DNA of 64,000 nucleotides from Cheilinus undulatus (lineage: Eukaryota; Chordata; Actinopteri; Labriformes; Labridae): assembly GCF_018320785.1 (NCBI RefSeq), contig NC_054868.1:48181874-48245873 (forward strand), given 5' to 3'. Below are positions 52,196 through 64,000 of this stretch, one piece after another (positions within the stretch are counted from its first letter, which is position 1; the number at the start of each line of letters is the position of its first letter). The notes under the pieces were generated by a model that worked only from the letters and a program-made list of their open reading frames with translations, was not told the DNA's origin and searched no databases. Both the position numbers and the translations under genes were made by a program.

Positions 52196-53037
52196 GAACT
52201 TGGATTGCTTGTGAATATCTAGACTGGATGAATTTTTAGTGGCCTATGATGTCAGCTTGTTTATATCATGAATAATGTGGCTCTGCACTCACACTTACCT
52301 ATACTTAGACATACAGACTTAATTTATCATGTACTCTTGAGCCTCTCCTAAGTTTTAACTGGATTGCATTCATGTATTTCTACTATTTTGTTCACCCTGC
52401 ATGTATGAGTGAATGACAGAACTGCAGAATATTTCACCATCAGACCTGCAGCTTCAAACAATCACACAGTGGATCAAACACCTCTGGTAAACATTATTAC
52501 CTTCATTACTGCCGGGCATAAGCTCAACCATTGTGTTACAGAACCTTTAATAACTTATTACTGTCAGTTCTTCCATGTACTGCCAGTTTGTTTTGTGTCC
52601 TTCCTCCTTGGCGAGCAGGAAAAATGGTGCTTCATTTACGTCTCCACAGGATATGAGCACTCTATCGTCTCCTCATGTTTGTTTTAAATGGACCAATAAT
52701 GGACGGTTTGTCTTCTCTCTTCACCTGAAAGTCAATTAATGAGTGCAAATGAGCCTCTTCTGCTACCACAATTAAGTTTTATACTGAGGTCACGTTAAGT
52801 CGATTACAAGAGGTTCCTCTCATCCCGTGACGAAGAAACAAACAGGATGACCATTGTGTGCTTCAAGAGAGGTAAATCTACACGTCACCTATAGGATAAA
52901 CAGTCTCTGACCCTGCCTTACTCCCCACTAAGGGCTCACGCTGTGTTTATGTGTTCATACCCAGCTGGGAGGATTTCAGTGTCAAGTGTCCGTCTGCAGT
53001 CCGTCTCCCTTGTGCTGAAAGTTTATGGTTGTTTGTG
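52196..53037. other. intergenic, no gene seen
   Basis: Possible 3' UTR of the minus-strand terminal exon at 53038-53142. No other feature recognised. Confidence 0.35.
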
Positions 53038-53142
53038 TTAATTCCACTTTTCTGAGGGGATGGGCGTCTCCTCCAAGCCCTGGCGGATGAGAAGCGTCCC
53101 GTTGCTCCTCTCCGTCAACTCGGCGGCACGAGACTTATACTT
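53038..53142 (-). CDS. orphan terminal coding exon, product unrecognised
   Basis: Acceptor CCTCTTGTCTTCAG, then a single open frame encoding KYKSRAAELTERSNGTLLIR and QGLEETPIPSEKWN before TAA at 53040-53038. The other two frames close quickly. GC content and codon use stand out from the AT-rich surroundings. I see no partner exon for another gene between here and 63.8 kb. The incoming phase is 0, which would fit splicing from a possible donor (AACGAG/GTACTT) in the GPCR tail at 63855, but that is speculation. I do not recognise the protein family. Confidence 0.4.
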   Translation of the reverse strand, partial: KYKSRAAELTERSNGTLLIRQGLEETPIPSEKWN

Positions 53143-54774
53143 CTGAAGACAAGAGGTGGAGAGACAGATAAGAGTGAGAGGTGGGAGTAGGAATGGAGGG
53201 AGGAATCCAGAGAAGAGAGGGAGGAAGAAAAAACAAAGGAGCGGGGATTAGATGAGGCAGAAAACAAGGACAGAAGAGAGAAACTGGGTTAGTCGTGTTT
53301 GAACTAGCAAGAGAACGGAACAAGCTTAGAGAGAAAAATATGAAGAACATGTTTGTTCCTCAGGCAGCATTTCCACACAGGCTGGCATGATTCCAAAATT
53401 AATATGGCACTGGTTATCACAAAAGCAATCGTGCTGAAAAGCAGACGGACGAGAGCAAACACAGCACAAATGGAGGCAGATTTAGGCATTTATTCATATT
53501 AGATGCAACAAAGTTCAATGTACAAAAATAAACCCTAAACATGAAAATGTTACCAAACATCACTTAGCCTTTATTTATGTGAAAAACAAGCAGAAAATGC
53601 TGATGTGTGTGAAATATCAAAGCAAAGAAAGCATCCTTTTATTATCATCTAAAGGAAATCCCTTTAGAATGAATGATTTTACCAATCCATAAATGTTTTA
53701 TTTCCTTTTACAAGCACAACTCACTGCACATTTTACCATCAGTACAAACAAAAAACAAAATTGTCCAAAAAATCTCCTTTTTCTTTCAAGCCTCTTTTCT
53801 AATTTTAAGGTAACTAACAAACAGGTATGTCAAGATGCCAGCTTTTGGAATCGGAATTTGGGACATGATACTCATAAAAATGAAATTAAAATAATACTCA
53901 GTTTGAAATCACGGCAATGAAAAATGTTATGGTCTTCAGTATCAAAGATTGCAGGCAAACAATCTGCATTGCACGAACTTTGGCAAAATTTTGGCTCTGC
54001 AGTGTCGCATTTCTGTAATTTTTTATGAAGTTAGATAAAGTTAAATTATTGTGTTAGCTGGCCTTAAAGTAGACTTTTAAAATGCATAGATGTTTGACTT
54101 AAATCATAGTAAAACAAATTTCCTGGAGTTAGGTTAAGCACATGCATAATGCAGATGGAGATCAATCTACTCTTACATGTGAATTAGACCCAGACTGCAC
54201 CAGGACATCTATGTGTGCTCCACTACATCCACAGAAAAGCAGAAGTCATATCTCGGCCTCAGAATTACCACCAAACGCAGGAGGGTACAATGCATGCAAA
54301 GTAATGCCTAGAGTATGCACAATGTAAAGTAGGCATAGACCAATTTTCAGCTTGGCTGATATTTGGCAATCAGCCAATTTCAGTCACCATTTTAGTTGAG
54401 CTATAATTGATAGAAAGTGTGCAACTCCACTGCAAGGTGCGTCTTCCCCTTTGGTTTTGTTTTCATTCTCTACAGTCTCGCTTACATCCCCACAGCGCTG
54501 TCAGACTGGCTTGATGTCACACAGCTACCAGCCAATCAACACTGAGGCCTGGGTGGCAGTCACTGGGGAGCGTATGACATCACTTCACATTAATTATTTC
54601 TCGACCTTGTTTCTGCAAAGACACCCCTTAAAATCTGAAGTCGTTTGAAACAATACGTAGTGATAGAAAACTAACATTCTAGATTTCTACGACTGCGGAG
54701 GGACTCATTTAGTTATAGAATTAAAATGATAAATCTCTTAAACAATCTCTAAAGACAATTAAAATGCCCATATT
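53143..54774. other. intron or intergenic, no gene seen
   Basis: Starts with a purine-rich GAGAG stretch (53150-53280). A CTGATATTTGGCAATCAGCC segment near 54354 may be an old transposon end. No exon is recognised. Confidence 0.35.
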
Positions 54775-55005
54775 ATAAAAAAAAAGGTTGTTGTAGACCT
54801 TAAAAACACTTTGACACATTTTGACAACTGTTTACCTGGCATAAGCGTTGACATTCACTGCTAATGTAATTACAGGAGAAGGGCATAAGAGACAATTTTG
54901 ATTTACTCTGCTTCATAATTTGCACATTTCTAGTACTTATTGGTTGATTTTAAAGCATTTTGAAGGCATCCCTGACAATGCCAGATGGCAGCACCCAGGT
55001 TCAAG
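54775..55005 (+). repeat. short dispersed repeat, copy 2
   Basis: Similar to 43195-43345 over the TTAAAAACAC, GTTGATTTTAAAGCATTTTG and TGCCAGATGGCA blocks. Confidence 0.5.
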
Positions 55006-55009
55006 GTTA

Positions 55010-55470
55010 TATAGTTTTGGATTTTTCATTAGTTTTTATTTCTATTTCCTTTTCACTTTCTTTGATCGGTTTCAGTTTAGTTTTTATTAGTTTTAGTTTT
55101 TTTCCGATACGGATTTCGGGGCTGAGTGAGCGTCATACATTTTTAAAAACATATTAAAACAGGCTACTTTTCACTTATCATTTTATTAACTTAATGATGA
55201 TGTTTGAATACAACTCCAGACAATTTTACACTCCCCAGACTTGTGTGTAGGTGCCTGTCAGTATGGTTGTGTCAAAGACTAAAACTAAGGCTATTTTGTC
55301 TCAATTTTTATCTTATCTTAGTTTTGTAAGTGCACTACACAGTTTTAGTTAGTTTTCATTTTTTTGGTAAAGCTTAGTTTTTATTTAGTTTCATTTAACT
55401 AAAATGTTTTTTCAATTTCAGTTTTAGTTATTTAGTTATTTTTAGTTAACTATAACAAGCTTGCCAAGGT
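55010..55470 (+). repeat. TAGTTTTAGTTTTTATTAG-type element
   Basis: T-rich stretches at both ends (AGTTTAGTTTTTATTAGTTT near 55075; TCAGTTTTAGTTATTTAGTT near 55421) bracket a unique middle containing AAGACTAAAACTAAGGCTAT, the opposite strand of the same motif. Resembles a common fish non-autonomous DNA transposon. Confidence 0.65.
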
Positions 55471-57059
55471 TGAGAAAGGCTAGCCTAGAGCACCACTCAC
55501 TCATGAAGGCCTACTGCGAGCCCTGAACATTTTTAATGAACCCCCAAACTTAAAACAACTACCAGACTGTCTACTTCCTTGTTCCTCTCTAAGCTCTGCT
55601 TGACTCTGCCTCTCTAGGCCAGATTCCATCATCAGGCAGATCCATCTTGCAAAGCTCTAATTTGAAATGTTTGTGTCTGGTCTGAGAATGGACCAGACCA
55701 ATCAGCATCATTTTAAGGAGAGAGAATACAGGTGGGGTTGGTTGTACTTCAAGCTAGTAAGCCATGGCTTTCTTGGTGGAAAGCTTTTGCTTGCTCTCCT
55801 CTGACCAACTTTGGCATGATTTTACGGAAGCTACAGGCAGGGTTAAACTGTAAGCCGGTATATGATAACTTCTAGTGGAGCAATTAGCTTGGATGTAGCT
55901 ACAGTAGCCGTTTCATCAGAACTGAACCGCATTTCTTTATTAAAGAAGAGCAAAGAAGCGCACTGGAAACTTTCTTTGGTGTAAAAAATATTTCTATTCT
56001 TTTCCTGACCAGTAAGAGTTTGATTTACCAGCTGTCTCCACTGATAGCATCAATAGCTGTTATTATGCTGGAAGCACTTTTCAGCACTCTGATTGGCCGG
56101 CTATAACTGAGACAGGCAGAATGTTTGTCCAGGTTCTGCCCTTCCCAAATATGCGAGATGTAAAACAGTCTATCTGGCACGTTACGGGGTGCTCAATGAT
56201 GCTGCCCTGGACGCTGAGGTGTTTGCACCACCAAACCTACGGTGCATGCCAGACGCCCCTCGTATGTCTAACAGATCAGATGTAGGTTTTTAAAGTTTTG
56301 TTAGTTTGATTCTATTATCATAAAAATAGCAGAAATTCTTCCATCTAAAAATATGGTATTGAAATAATGAACATTTGGCAGCCTTACTGACAAAAATGTG
56401 TAACACAATGTTTACAAAAACTCAAAGGGGACCACACAGTCATGACTGCACTTCCTGCTAACAGCGTTAACAGCCTGCACGCGTGTTTGTGTGTACGTGT
56501 GTGAGGGAATGACACAGAGCATGTCTCCAACATACACACATGCCAGAATAACAAGTCAGAGGAAATGTGGCGAGGAGCGTGACCCACTCGACCACAAGCA
56601 CACATCTGGACACGTTTAACACGAGCACGCAATCTGACTGATGCAGACACGAATGCACAAATCAGCAAACAGCTCAGAGAGGATGCAGAAATGTTGTTCT
56701 CTATTTAAACTCACTGAAAGAGCGGGGTGATTCAGGGCATTTAAATAAACTTGTTTACAGTGAGAGGAAATGTGACGTTAAAGTCTACATCTGAAAGGTT
56801 CTTCAGGGGTCATCCGCATGTTTTGATCAAGATCGCCTCATGGAAACTAACATCCAGACCAGATGTATGGGATTATATCTTTGTCTCAGTTCTGCATACA
56901 TGATTGGATATATATTGAGCACATCACCACATGCACCCATAAATACCAGGCACTGTATTTATGGGTGCATTAGAGGACAAATGGGGCCAAGCAAGGACAC
57001 TTTTATTTTAAATGGCTCTCAACCACTCCTACATCTGTGATAGGCTCACAATTGTGCTG
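55471..57059. other. intergenic, no gene seen
   Basis: No coding support. CACACGTG/ACACACA-rich stretch near 56470-56600 only. Confidence 0.35.
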
Positions 57060-58860
57060 ATTGCAGCCATTAATGTGCCTCTTTGCACTCGCTTTGCATG
57101 TCTTTGTAGTGGTTTCGTCGCAGTTCTGATAGTCTCCATGCTCTTGTCGCATATCTCGGAGGTTGTTTTGCATTTATTTAAAGCCATTTGTATCTGATTG
57201 TGGTCATTTTGAAAGACTTTATTGTTGTTTTGTGGCTCTCTTGATGGAGTTTAAAGTCCTTTTGATAGTTTTTTTGATTGGCTGTACAGGATTTGGACAG
57301 GATCACTTTGCATATCTTCTTTTGTGTTTTGCAGCCATCAATGCATAATAGAGGTTAATTTGCATGTTTTTTTGCAAATTTTGTTCCACTAATGTTATTT
57401 CAAATATGTTTAGTTCCTTAGTTTTATAGTTGAGGGTTTTGTCTGGATATTTTGTGTTCCTTTAATGTTGGTCAGTTCCTTTTTTTGTTATCACTTTGTA
57501 AGTCTTAGTAGTTGTTAAGCAGCTCTTTGTGGATCTTTTGTCCCTTTTTGATTGGCTGTTTTATATTTGTGATCATTTTCATGTCTTGTTTTATCTCTTC
57601 GTGGTCATTTATTACATAATAAAAGTTAGTTTGAAGATTTTTGCAGTGTATGTACCTTTGTTTTGTGGCTCTACGTTTGTATTTGAGGGTATTTGCATTT
57701 TTCTGTGTTCCTTCAAAGTTGCTTTATCCCTCTTTGTCGTCATTTTGCACATCTTTGATGCTACATGGCTTCTACTGAGATTTGAAGTCAGTTGTGGGTA
57801 TTTTCTAATAATTTGTTGTTTTGTGCCTCTTTGCAGTTATTTTGCATATACATGTAGTTGTTATGTTTCTATTTTTCATCATTTTGTATATACAGTCATG
57901 TGCATAAGGGATTTAGGGTGCTAAAGATTCATCACGAGGCCTGAGGTGCCAAAACCTGTGGTTTGAGAGAGTGTTGGGAGGGCAGCCAAGTTTAAGCTAG
58001 ACACATGTTTTCACCTTGCAGCCAAGGTCAAGCTCAACAGCATTTCTGTTGTCCAGGCCTTTTACCCCTGGTGATGCACCTGAAGACCACCAGCATTTTT
58101 AGGGTCCCAGGGGCTAGTGGTAACCCTACTACCTGATCAAACCTCTTGAAGCTCACAGGCAGCTTACCTGCCTACTACAGAGCTACTCCTTAATGCAGTC
58201 TAAATACAGTGCATTATACATAATGTGTTAGAAGATATTATGCCATTTTATAGCTGTTGTATGTCTTTGTACTTGTTTTGAATTTCTTTGCAGAGATTTC
58301 ACGTATTTGTAGATGCTTACGTTGTGTTTAAATGTAATTTAAGTATATTTTGGCATCTGTTTTGCACCATTTTAGGGTGATTTGGGACTTTTGTGGCTGT
58401 TTTGTTTCTATTGTAGTAATTTTATATCTCTGTGACCATTGTGCATATCTTTATATTTGTTTTGTGTCAATTAGTGGGGGATTTTCTAGTCTTTGTAGTT
58501 GCATTGTGTATGCTTTTGGTAATTTTGCATGCTTTTGTTTGGCTGTGTGGTCAGTTTGTGTGAATTTCATAGATTTTTGTGCCTTATTGTAGTGGTTTGC
58601 CTATCTTTTATAGTTGTTTTGTGTCTCTTTGCTGCAATATTGTGTCTCGTTTTTCATATTTTTGTGGCTTTTTGTTGTGTTATTGCCTCTATGGTACATC
58701 CGATTATCGTTTCCATATTCATTTGCATCTCTTTGAGGTCTTAAGCATATTTTGTCTTAGTTATGCAACCCTTCACAGTTGCTGGTGTCTATCTGTAGTC
58801 ATTTTACATTTCTATGTTGTTGATTCGTGTCTCTTTTAGTCATCTGTTTCTGTTTGAGGC
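57060..58860 (+). repeat. degenerate TTTTGTGTCTCTTTGTAGTC minisatellite
   Basis: Repeated TTTTGCATATCTTTGTAGTTG and TTTTGTGTCTCTTTGTGGTCA modules, roughly 40-45 bp per pair and strongly diverged, in two blocks (about 57060-57890 and 58250-58860) separated by unrelated sequence. The hydrophobic reading frames here (for example 57529-57924) come from the T-rich repeat, not from membrane-protein genes. Confidence 0.75.
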
Positions 58861-61800
58861 CGTTAATCTGTTTCTCTGACTTTCTAACAAGAAGTGATAT
58901 CATCGTCTTTGAGCAGAGGCTCTGGATAAGACGTCCCCTGACCCTGTAAGCCGTCCAGTCATGCCAGTACTTCCACTACGGATCAATTTAGAGCTTAAGC
59001 AGCCAATCAGAGACTTCACCAGTTGAGCAAGAGCCTGAAGGTTCCAGAAACCGAGTGAGAACATTATTATTATGAACAGCTGTAGATGACAGAAACTGCT
59101 GTGATTTATTGAGCGTAAAAGTGATTTTGGTTTCTTCATAATATCATTTTCTTATGCCATAATAATTTTACAAAAAAATACACTTTTTGTGGGTCTAAAA
59201 AGCACAAAATGTCCCATCAGATCATGGAGTTGTCACACAAATGTGATGCAACTCACATGAAAGCTAAGAGAGAAATGCTCAAGCACTGCCCTAACAAGAG
59301 CCGATATTCCTTAGAAAATCTTAGTTTAGTTAATTTTACTTCAGTTCTTCAGTTTTGATGCATCAACAAAGTAAGTCTGCACACTTAAGAAGGAGGAAAA
59401 TGTGACATCCTTCCCCTTAGCCATTACTTCTATGGCAAAATAGAAAGTATAGCTTTCATGTTTATCCACCATAATTGCACTGGTCTCTTGCCGCTGCTTG
59501 CTTACGTCACGACCAAGCCACGCCCAAAAGTACTGCCCCTCGACGCTGATCGGTCCTGTCACTTTCTAACCGGGGCCCAAACTATTCAGATGGGAGCTTT
59601 GCAAGATGGTTTCGCCAGTGAGAAACACGGAAACAGGCTTATCCGTCTGCTTTGCAAGGTTAGACCTATGGTGCATGCTGTCGCAAATATTTGATACAGT
59701 ATAAATCTGGCTGAAGCCTACAGTGCAAATTGCTGACTAAAAAATGAACACTACACAGTTCCCCACAGCCTGTAGCCTCTGTCTGTTATGATATGAAATA
59801 AGAGAGCAAACTTGTGATCCATACTGTAGCTCCACTGACTGGCGTTTATGTTAACTATTTTAATGTTGAGTTTTGTTGCTTGTGTAATCATCTGAACTCT
59901 GGTGAATGCCTTGGACATGCATTACTTTGGTTCATTTTTTTTTTGGATAGCATGGAATTAAATAAGGTTATGACCTCATCCTACATCCTTTATAAACAGA
60001 AGTGTCTACAAAATATCTGTAGATATTGTCTTTGCTTGTCTATGATTTTTATACATTTTAATACCTTTAAAAATGCACAAATACACAAATTAATGTAAAA
60101 TTGTATGATTATGGATACCAAATTTCCTGTCTGTATTAAAGTTGCAGCACCACTGCTGTTAAACTGACCTCATTCATCATTAGAGTCTAAATCTGATCGC
60201 TTTAAAGTGTCAAAAAGGAACCGTAAATCCAAAACACAGACAGGAAGCTCTGCAATCTCCAACAAAACCCGCTGTTTAACCACAAATCAGGATGTGCATA
60301 GAGGTTTTTAGAGAACAGTGAGTTCCATGCTTGTATTTTCTCACTAATTTGTTAGCTTTCGTATCAAGCAGCTACTACAGAGGTGAACACTGTTGATTTT
60401 CTTAGCTGTGCTGCTACAGAAGCATGGACAAACCACAGCGTGAAGCTCTGCAACATGAACAGTTATCAACTCTCTTAACATCAGTTGTCACTGGGATGCC
60501 ACAAGACAACAGAGTTAAAAGAAGGTGGTTTTTATCTTCAACAAAGTGTTAAGAGCGCCTAAAGAGCTGAAGCACATTTATTTATATTTGGTCAGAGAAG
60601 GACAGAAACAAAGTTAAGGCTGGATACACACAAGACTATTTCTTTATCAATAATCATAGACGAGATAGCTCGGACATAAGAACAGTTTCACTGATTTTAA
60701 CATAATGAACATCCATCATCAAATTTATGACTCCAGATTACAGAGGCTCTGACTTGATCACAAGAAGTTTAATGCCTCACAAATTTGGGGATGTTTTGGA
60801 CAAATACCTGGTTGCATCAAGGCTTGATTCAGGCCACAAGAAGGGCAATAACTGGGGCACAAAATCGTCGAGTATGTAGCCAGCCTAACTGCATTGACTG
60901 AACAGTATGAACAGTTTAACTTCAGGAAACAAAACCGGTCACTTTGAAACAGTAAACCACAAATTTTGCGTCTCATGACTGTCTGTATATCTGTGAGAAA
61001 GCATCATGTGCATGCAGTTTTTTGTACAATGCCTTTATCAGCTGTTTCTGAGAAAATGAAAATGAGATTTTAAACAGATTCTGGAGTGCACTGCATCTAA
61101 AATGTATGTTCTTTATTAAAAATGAGTTCCCTTTTACTGTAACTTACCCCTGTAACTTACAAACATTGGCTTAAAACTGATAAAAAAAATAAAAAGCTCT
61201 GAATTTTGTCATCTCTTAGCTGTGATAGCTTATTTTGATTGCTACCTGTGGCAGCAGTAAAAGTCTTTACACAACATGAAGCATCAATGTCATCATTTTA
61301 GAGTAACTAAACCCTTGGACCACTTTGGTCGGATGATAACCCGTGTGCATGGGGATTCAGTCGTACTAACAGTGGGAGTTTCAGTCCAGATCTTAACATC
61401 TGAGCACAAAGTATTTAAATTCTACATTTTCTTTCCGTGACTGCTCTTTACTGGCAGAAACCTGCTTCAACAGAATTTCCCTTTTGGCAAGTGTGGTGGC
61501 ATGTTGTGTATTTGGTGCCAATATTAGTCACCACAGATCTGAACAGTTGCCACACACTTTTTCCATTATCGTTAACTTCACTAGCAGCAGCTGATTCAGG
61601 GGTCACAGTTGGCTCCATCAATCAGAAAGATCGCTGTGTTATTCTGGGGTTGTAGGAAGTGTAGTGCCTTTAGCTCATATTGCAGAAAAACTTAATTTGC
61701 TTAAAAAGAAGCTGATGAACACACAAGCTTGTATTGTTTTTACATGATCATAAACCAACATTTCCCTGGTTAAACCGTCTATTGTCATAAACCTAGTAGC

Positions 61801-61875
61801 AGAACACAGAAGCTTCACAGGAAAAGGTGGGTTCAACTAATCCGAGATTGTCATTGTGACACTCTAGGACTATGG
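58861..61875. other. intergenic or intron, no gene seen
   Basis: AT-rich. Reading frames up to 94 codons lack motifs, splice context or repeat identity. Confidence 0.35.
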
Positions 61876-63000
61876 TAGTGGCGGACTCAGGCTGTGTGAG
61901 GGGTAGGGGTGAAGAAGGTTACAATATATTAATAGTGAAAATTAAAAAAAACCCTCGTTAAGATTAAAGGTTTTTAAACATTTGATTATACGAACTTCAT
62001 ATCTGTGATAAAACAGATGAGAAATTATGTTCTACTCACTGATCAATATAAAAATACACAAAGGAGGATGCCAGTGAAAATTAACTTAGTGCTAAGGAGC
62101 GCATTTCTCCACTCTTGGGCATATTTTCAGTTTTTGTCCACTGATAGAAAATCATACAGGGCACTTCACGGTCTTTTCCAAATAACAGGGTGACTTACAG
62201 TGAATTTTTTTAAAATTTGGTCCACTTCCATTTTTCTAAATGTTGTCCACACAGGGGAACTTATCAAATCTGTCCACTGAGAAGGCACTAATCATGTTTA
62301 TCTACCATAAAGGCAACCAACAGGGCTCCCAACCTTTTTCCTTAGGTCCCCCCTATTTGTAACTAAGAAAAGCTAAGCACCCCCAGAACCCACTTGGAAA
62401 ATGTAAACATCAATTTAATTTGTTTTCAGTGATAAAATCGTAACATAAAGGCCTACTACTCAGGTCCCTCTTGTAAAAGAGATCTTGATCTCAGGGGGTC
62501 TTAATCTGGTTAAATGTATAAAACATCGATTATAACAACAGAAGTTGAAAATCAAACTGCTATTTTCAGTTTTGTTTCTTGTACATATTTGACTAAACAC
62601 TTTTTTAAATGTAGGATTTGAAAAACTTGATATTTTTGAGTTTGCAAAACTCTTTAAACTTGGAAACTGAAGTTTTTTTTTGTAAATTTCCACCCCCCCC
62701 AAGTTTTTTCCACTAAGAGGGCAAATGACAGAGCATGTTTAAATTTTGTCAACTTACAGGGCACCAAAAAGAATATTCTGTAATTCATTTTCCACTTAGA
62801 GAGTACAAAGGAGGACATGTAGTCAATTTTGTCTACCTGGAGAGCTCTTCATTAACTTTGTCCACTCAGCGAACAATTTGCCAAATCTGTGCACTTACAG
62901 GGCACTCATGTTTATCCACCATAAAGGCATCCAAGAGGGCACTTTTGGGCCCAAAAAGGGGGGACCAGGCCCCCCTTTACCCCCCTGAGTCCACCAGTGG
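61876..63000 (+). mobile_element. element filled with GTGGACAAA / TGTCCTCT array, copy 2
   Basis: Left end AGTGGCGGACTCAGGCTGTG (61876 on), right end CCCCCTGAGTCCACCAGTGG (to 63000). GTGGxGGACTCAGG is inverted at the two ends. The interior has TTGTCCACT and CAGGGCAC units, opposite in orientation to copy 1 at 30298-32169, and GTGAGGGGTAGGGGTGA matches the reverse complement of CACCCCTGCCCCTCAC at copy 1's edge. Confidence 0.8.
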
Positions 63001-63814
63001 ACTGTGGTTAATGTAGTGCTATTACCCAAGATCACAACTAAACCATGTTGTTCTTAAAAGGAAGCAGAAAATATGAAACTTGTGTCCTCTACATGAGCAG
63101 ACTCAGGTACCTTGTGGTAAATCTACCTTGAATGATTATGCCAATATGGCTAATAATAAAATCTTAAGAGCAGCTTGGACTGAATGATGCTGTGGCTGAT
63201 GAAGATAGTATTAAAGAGGTAGTGGGGATGTCTTGTCCTCCCTCAATCCCAGCTCTGCAAAGGATATTCTAAAAGGCATTTCCTTTAAATTCCAAGGTAG
63301 ATGCATCTGAAACTTTAGGGTTTAGTTACTCTTTTGTTTGCTAAATTACTAAGTCAGTTAAGACAGTCACTTTGATTTGGATTTATCTGTCTTATATCAA
63401 CTAAAAAGGCCCCTTGGCTACAAAGTAGTAGCAAAAAGCTACTACATGTTCAGTAGCTTGAGGCTAACTGGGTTAATCTGCTGTTTTATTTACAATTGTT
63501 TTAGTCATAGAAAATAACTCCCTGCTGTATCGATGTTTAGAGAGCAAAAAAGCATCCAATGTAGAGCTAAATAATAAGTTGGAAAAGATCTGATAACATA
63601 AAAAGACTAATGGTGTTTCTATTGGACTTGATCCACATCTGGATACTACGAACTCTTTCTTCAGGAAAAGGTGAACAGATTTAAGTTAATACAAAACTGT
63701 ACTTTAAGGGCAAAAAGTAAAACTGAAACTAAGAAACCAAATCTAAAAGTGACCTAAAGTAGCAAAGTCATCAGTCTATGCTAGGCTGATTTAATATAAC
63801 TTGTTTTTGAGTCC
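63001..63814 (-). other. probable 3' flank of the GPCR gene
   Basis: AT-rich sequence just downstream of the GPCR stop on the minus strand. It would hold the 3' UTR if this is the last exon. No repeat or other gene recognised. Confidence 0.35.
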
Positions 63815-64000
63815 TTAGTGTTTGTCTAGTGTGTGACTGCTGTCCTCAGCTCCGTTGCTCTCTGAAAGTACCTCGTTATCCATGGTGTTAAAGTGAACTC
63901 CGGAGCTGCCATTTCTGCTTCTGCCCCGACTGCCCCGGCAGCACAAGATCTCCTTGAAGGTCATCCTCATGTCATTGTCCCTGAACGAGTAGATGATGGG
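63815..64000 (-). CDS. lysophosphatidic acid receptor-like GPCR, C-terminal fragment
   Basis: 61 residues and a stop, cut by the window edge. Starts PIIYSFRDNDMRMTFKEILC, the end of TM7 (NPxxY motif), helix 8 and a Cys pair (CC) likely to be palmitoylated, followed by a hydrophilic tail (CRGSRGRSRNGSSGVHFNTM..) ending SSHTLDKH. The spacing PIIYSxRDxxMxxTFxxILCC matches LPA receptors of the EDG group (LPAR1: PIIYSYRDKEMSATFRQILC); the MRxTF form is nearer LPAR2. Melanocortin receptors share TFKEIxCC but lack RD and have short tails. Such receptors couple to G proteins at the plasma membrane and sense lysophosphatidic acid. The rest of the gene lies beyond 64000. Confidence 0.65.
   Translation of the reverse strand, partial: PIIYSFRDNDMRMTFKEILCCRGSRGRSRNGSSGVHFNTMDNEVLSESNGAEDSSHTLDKH

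Noticed and set aside
57529..57924. 131-codon plus ORF resembling a multi-pass membrane protein
   Set aside because: Derived from the T-rich minisatellite; no splice sites or known motifs.

Overview
The window is vertebrate nuclear DNA, almost certainly from a ray-finned (teleost) fish. It has AT-rich, intron-split genes with GT-AG borders, and it is crowded with transposon families typical of teleosts: Tc1/mariner relics, hAT-like non-autonomous elements, a tRNA-derived SINE, and a retroposon whose 3' tail reads GATAAGCGG..AAAATGGATGG. No bacterial, phage or CRISPR feature is present. The species cannot be named from the sequence.

The main gene is camsap3 (calmodulin-regulated spectrin-associated protein 3) on the minus strand. 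It starts at 39053 and stops at 4977, so the whole coding region is inside the window. I placed 17 coding exons by splice sites, reading phase and similarity to CAMSAP family motifs. The model is about 1,543 residues: an N-terminal region, a CH domain (exons 6-8), one 2.4 kb exon with a disordered S/T-P-rich region and coiled coils, a third coiled coil, and the C-terminal CKK microtubule minus-end-binding domain. Notable details are a 36-nt microexon encoding the RWYWKLVP motif of CAMSAP1/2, a GC-AG intron, an unresolved exon 10/11 junction with a possible 30-nt cassette exon, a telomere-like hexamer run that is translated, and a Gly-rich C-terminal tail.

The 40-64 kb half is mostly intergenic repeat. 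It holds three other coding signals. A plus-strand ORF at 49652-50041 could encode a small, very basic protein with an N-myristoylation-like start and repeated RFSL sites; it is unrecognised and followed by poly(A) signals. An orphan terminal coding exon lies on the minus strand at 53038-53142. At the right edge (63815-64000, minus strand) is the last part of a class A GPCR, from the NPxxY region to the C-terminus, most like the lysophosphatidic acid (EDG-type) receptors.

Repeats explain most of the rest. Several are unusual: two intronic copies of a terminal-inverted-repeat element carrying a GCTA-rich array (14.6-15.8 kb and 18.0-18.65 kb); two opposite-facing copies of an element filled with a GTGGACAAA/TGTCCTCT array (30.3-32.2 kb and 61.9-63.0 kb); four loci of a GGCAAAAATGG array in both orientations; and a Tc1 element split by a retroposon with a clear 13-bp target-site duplication.
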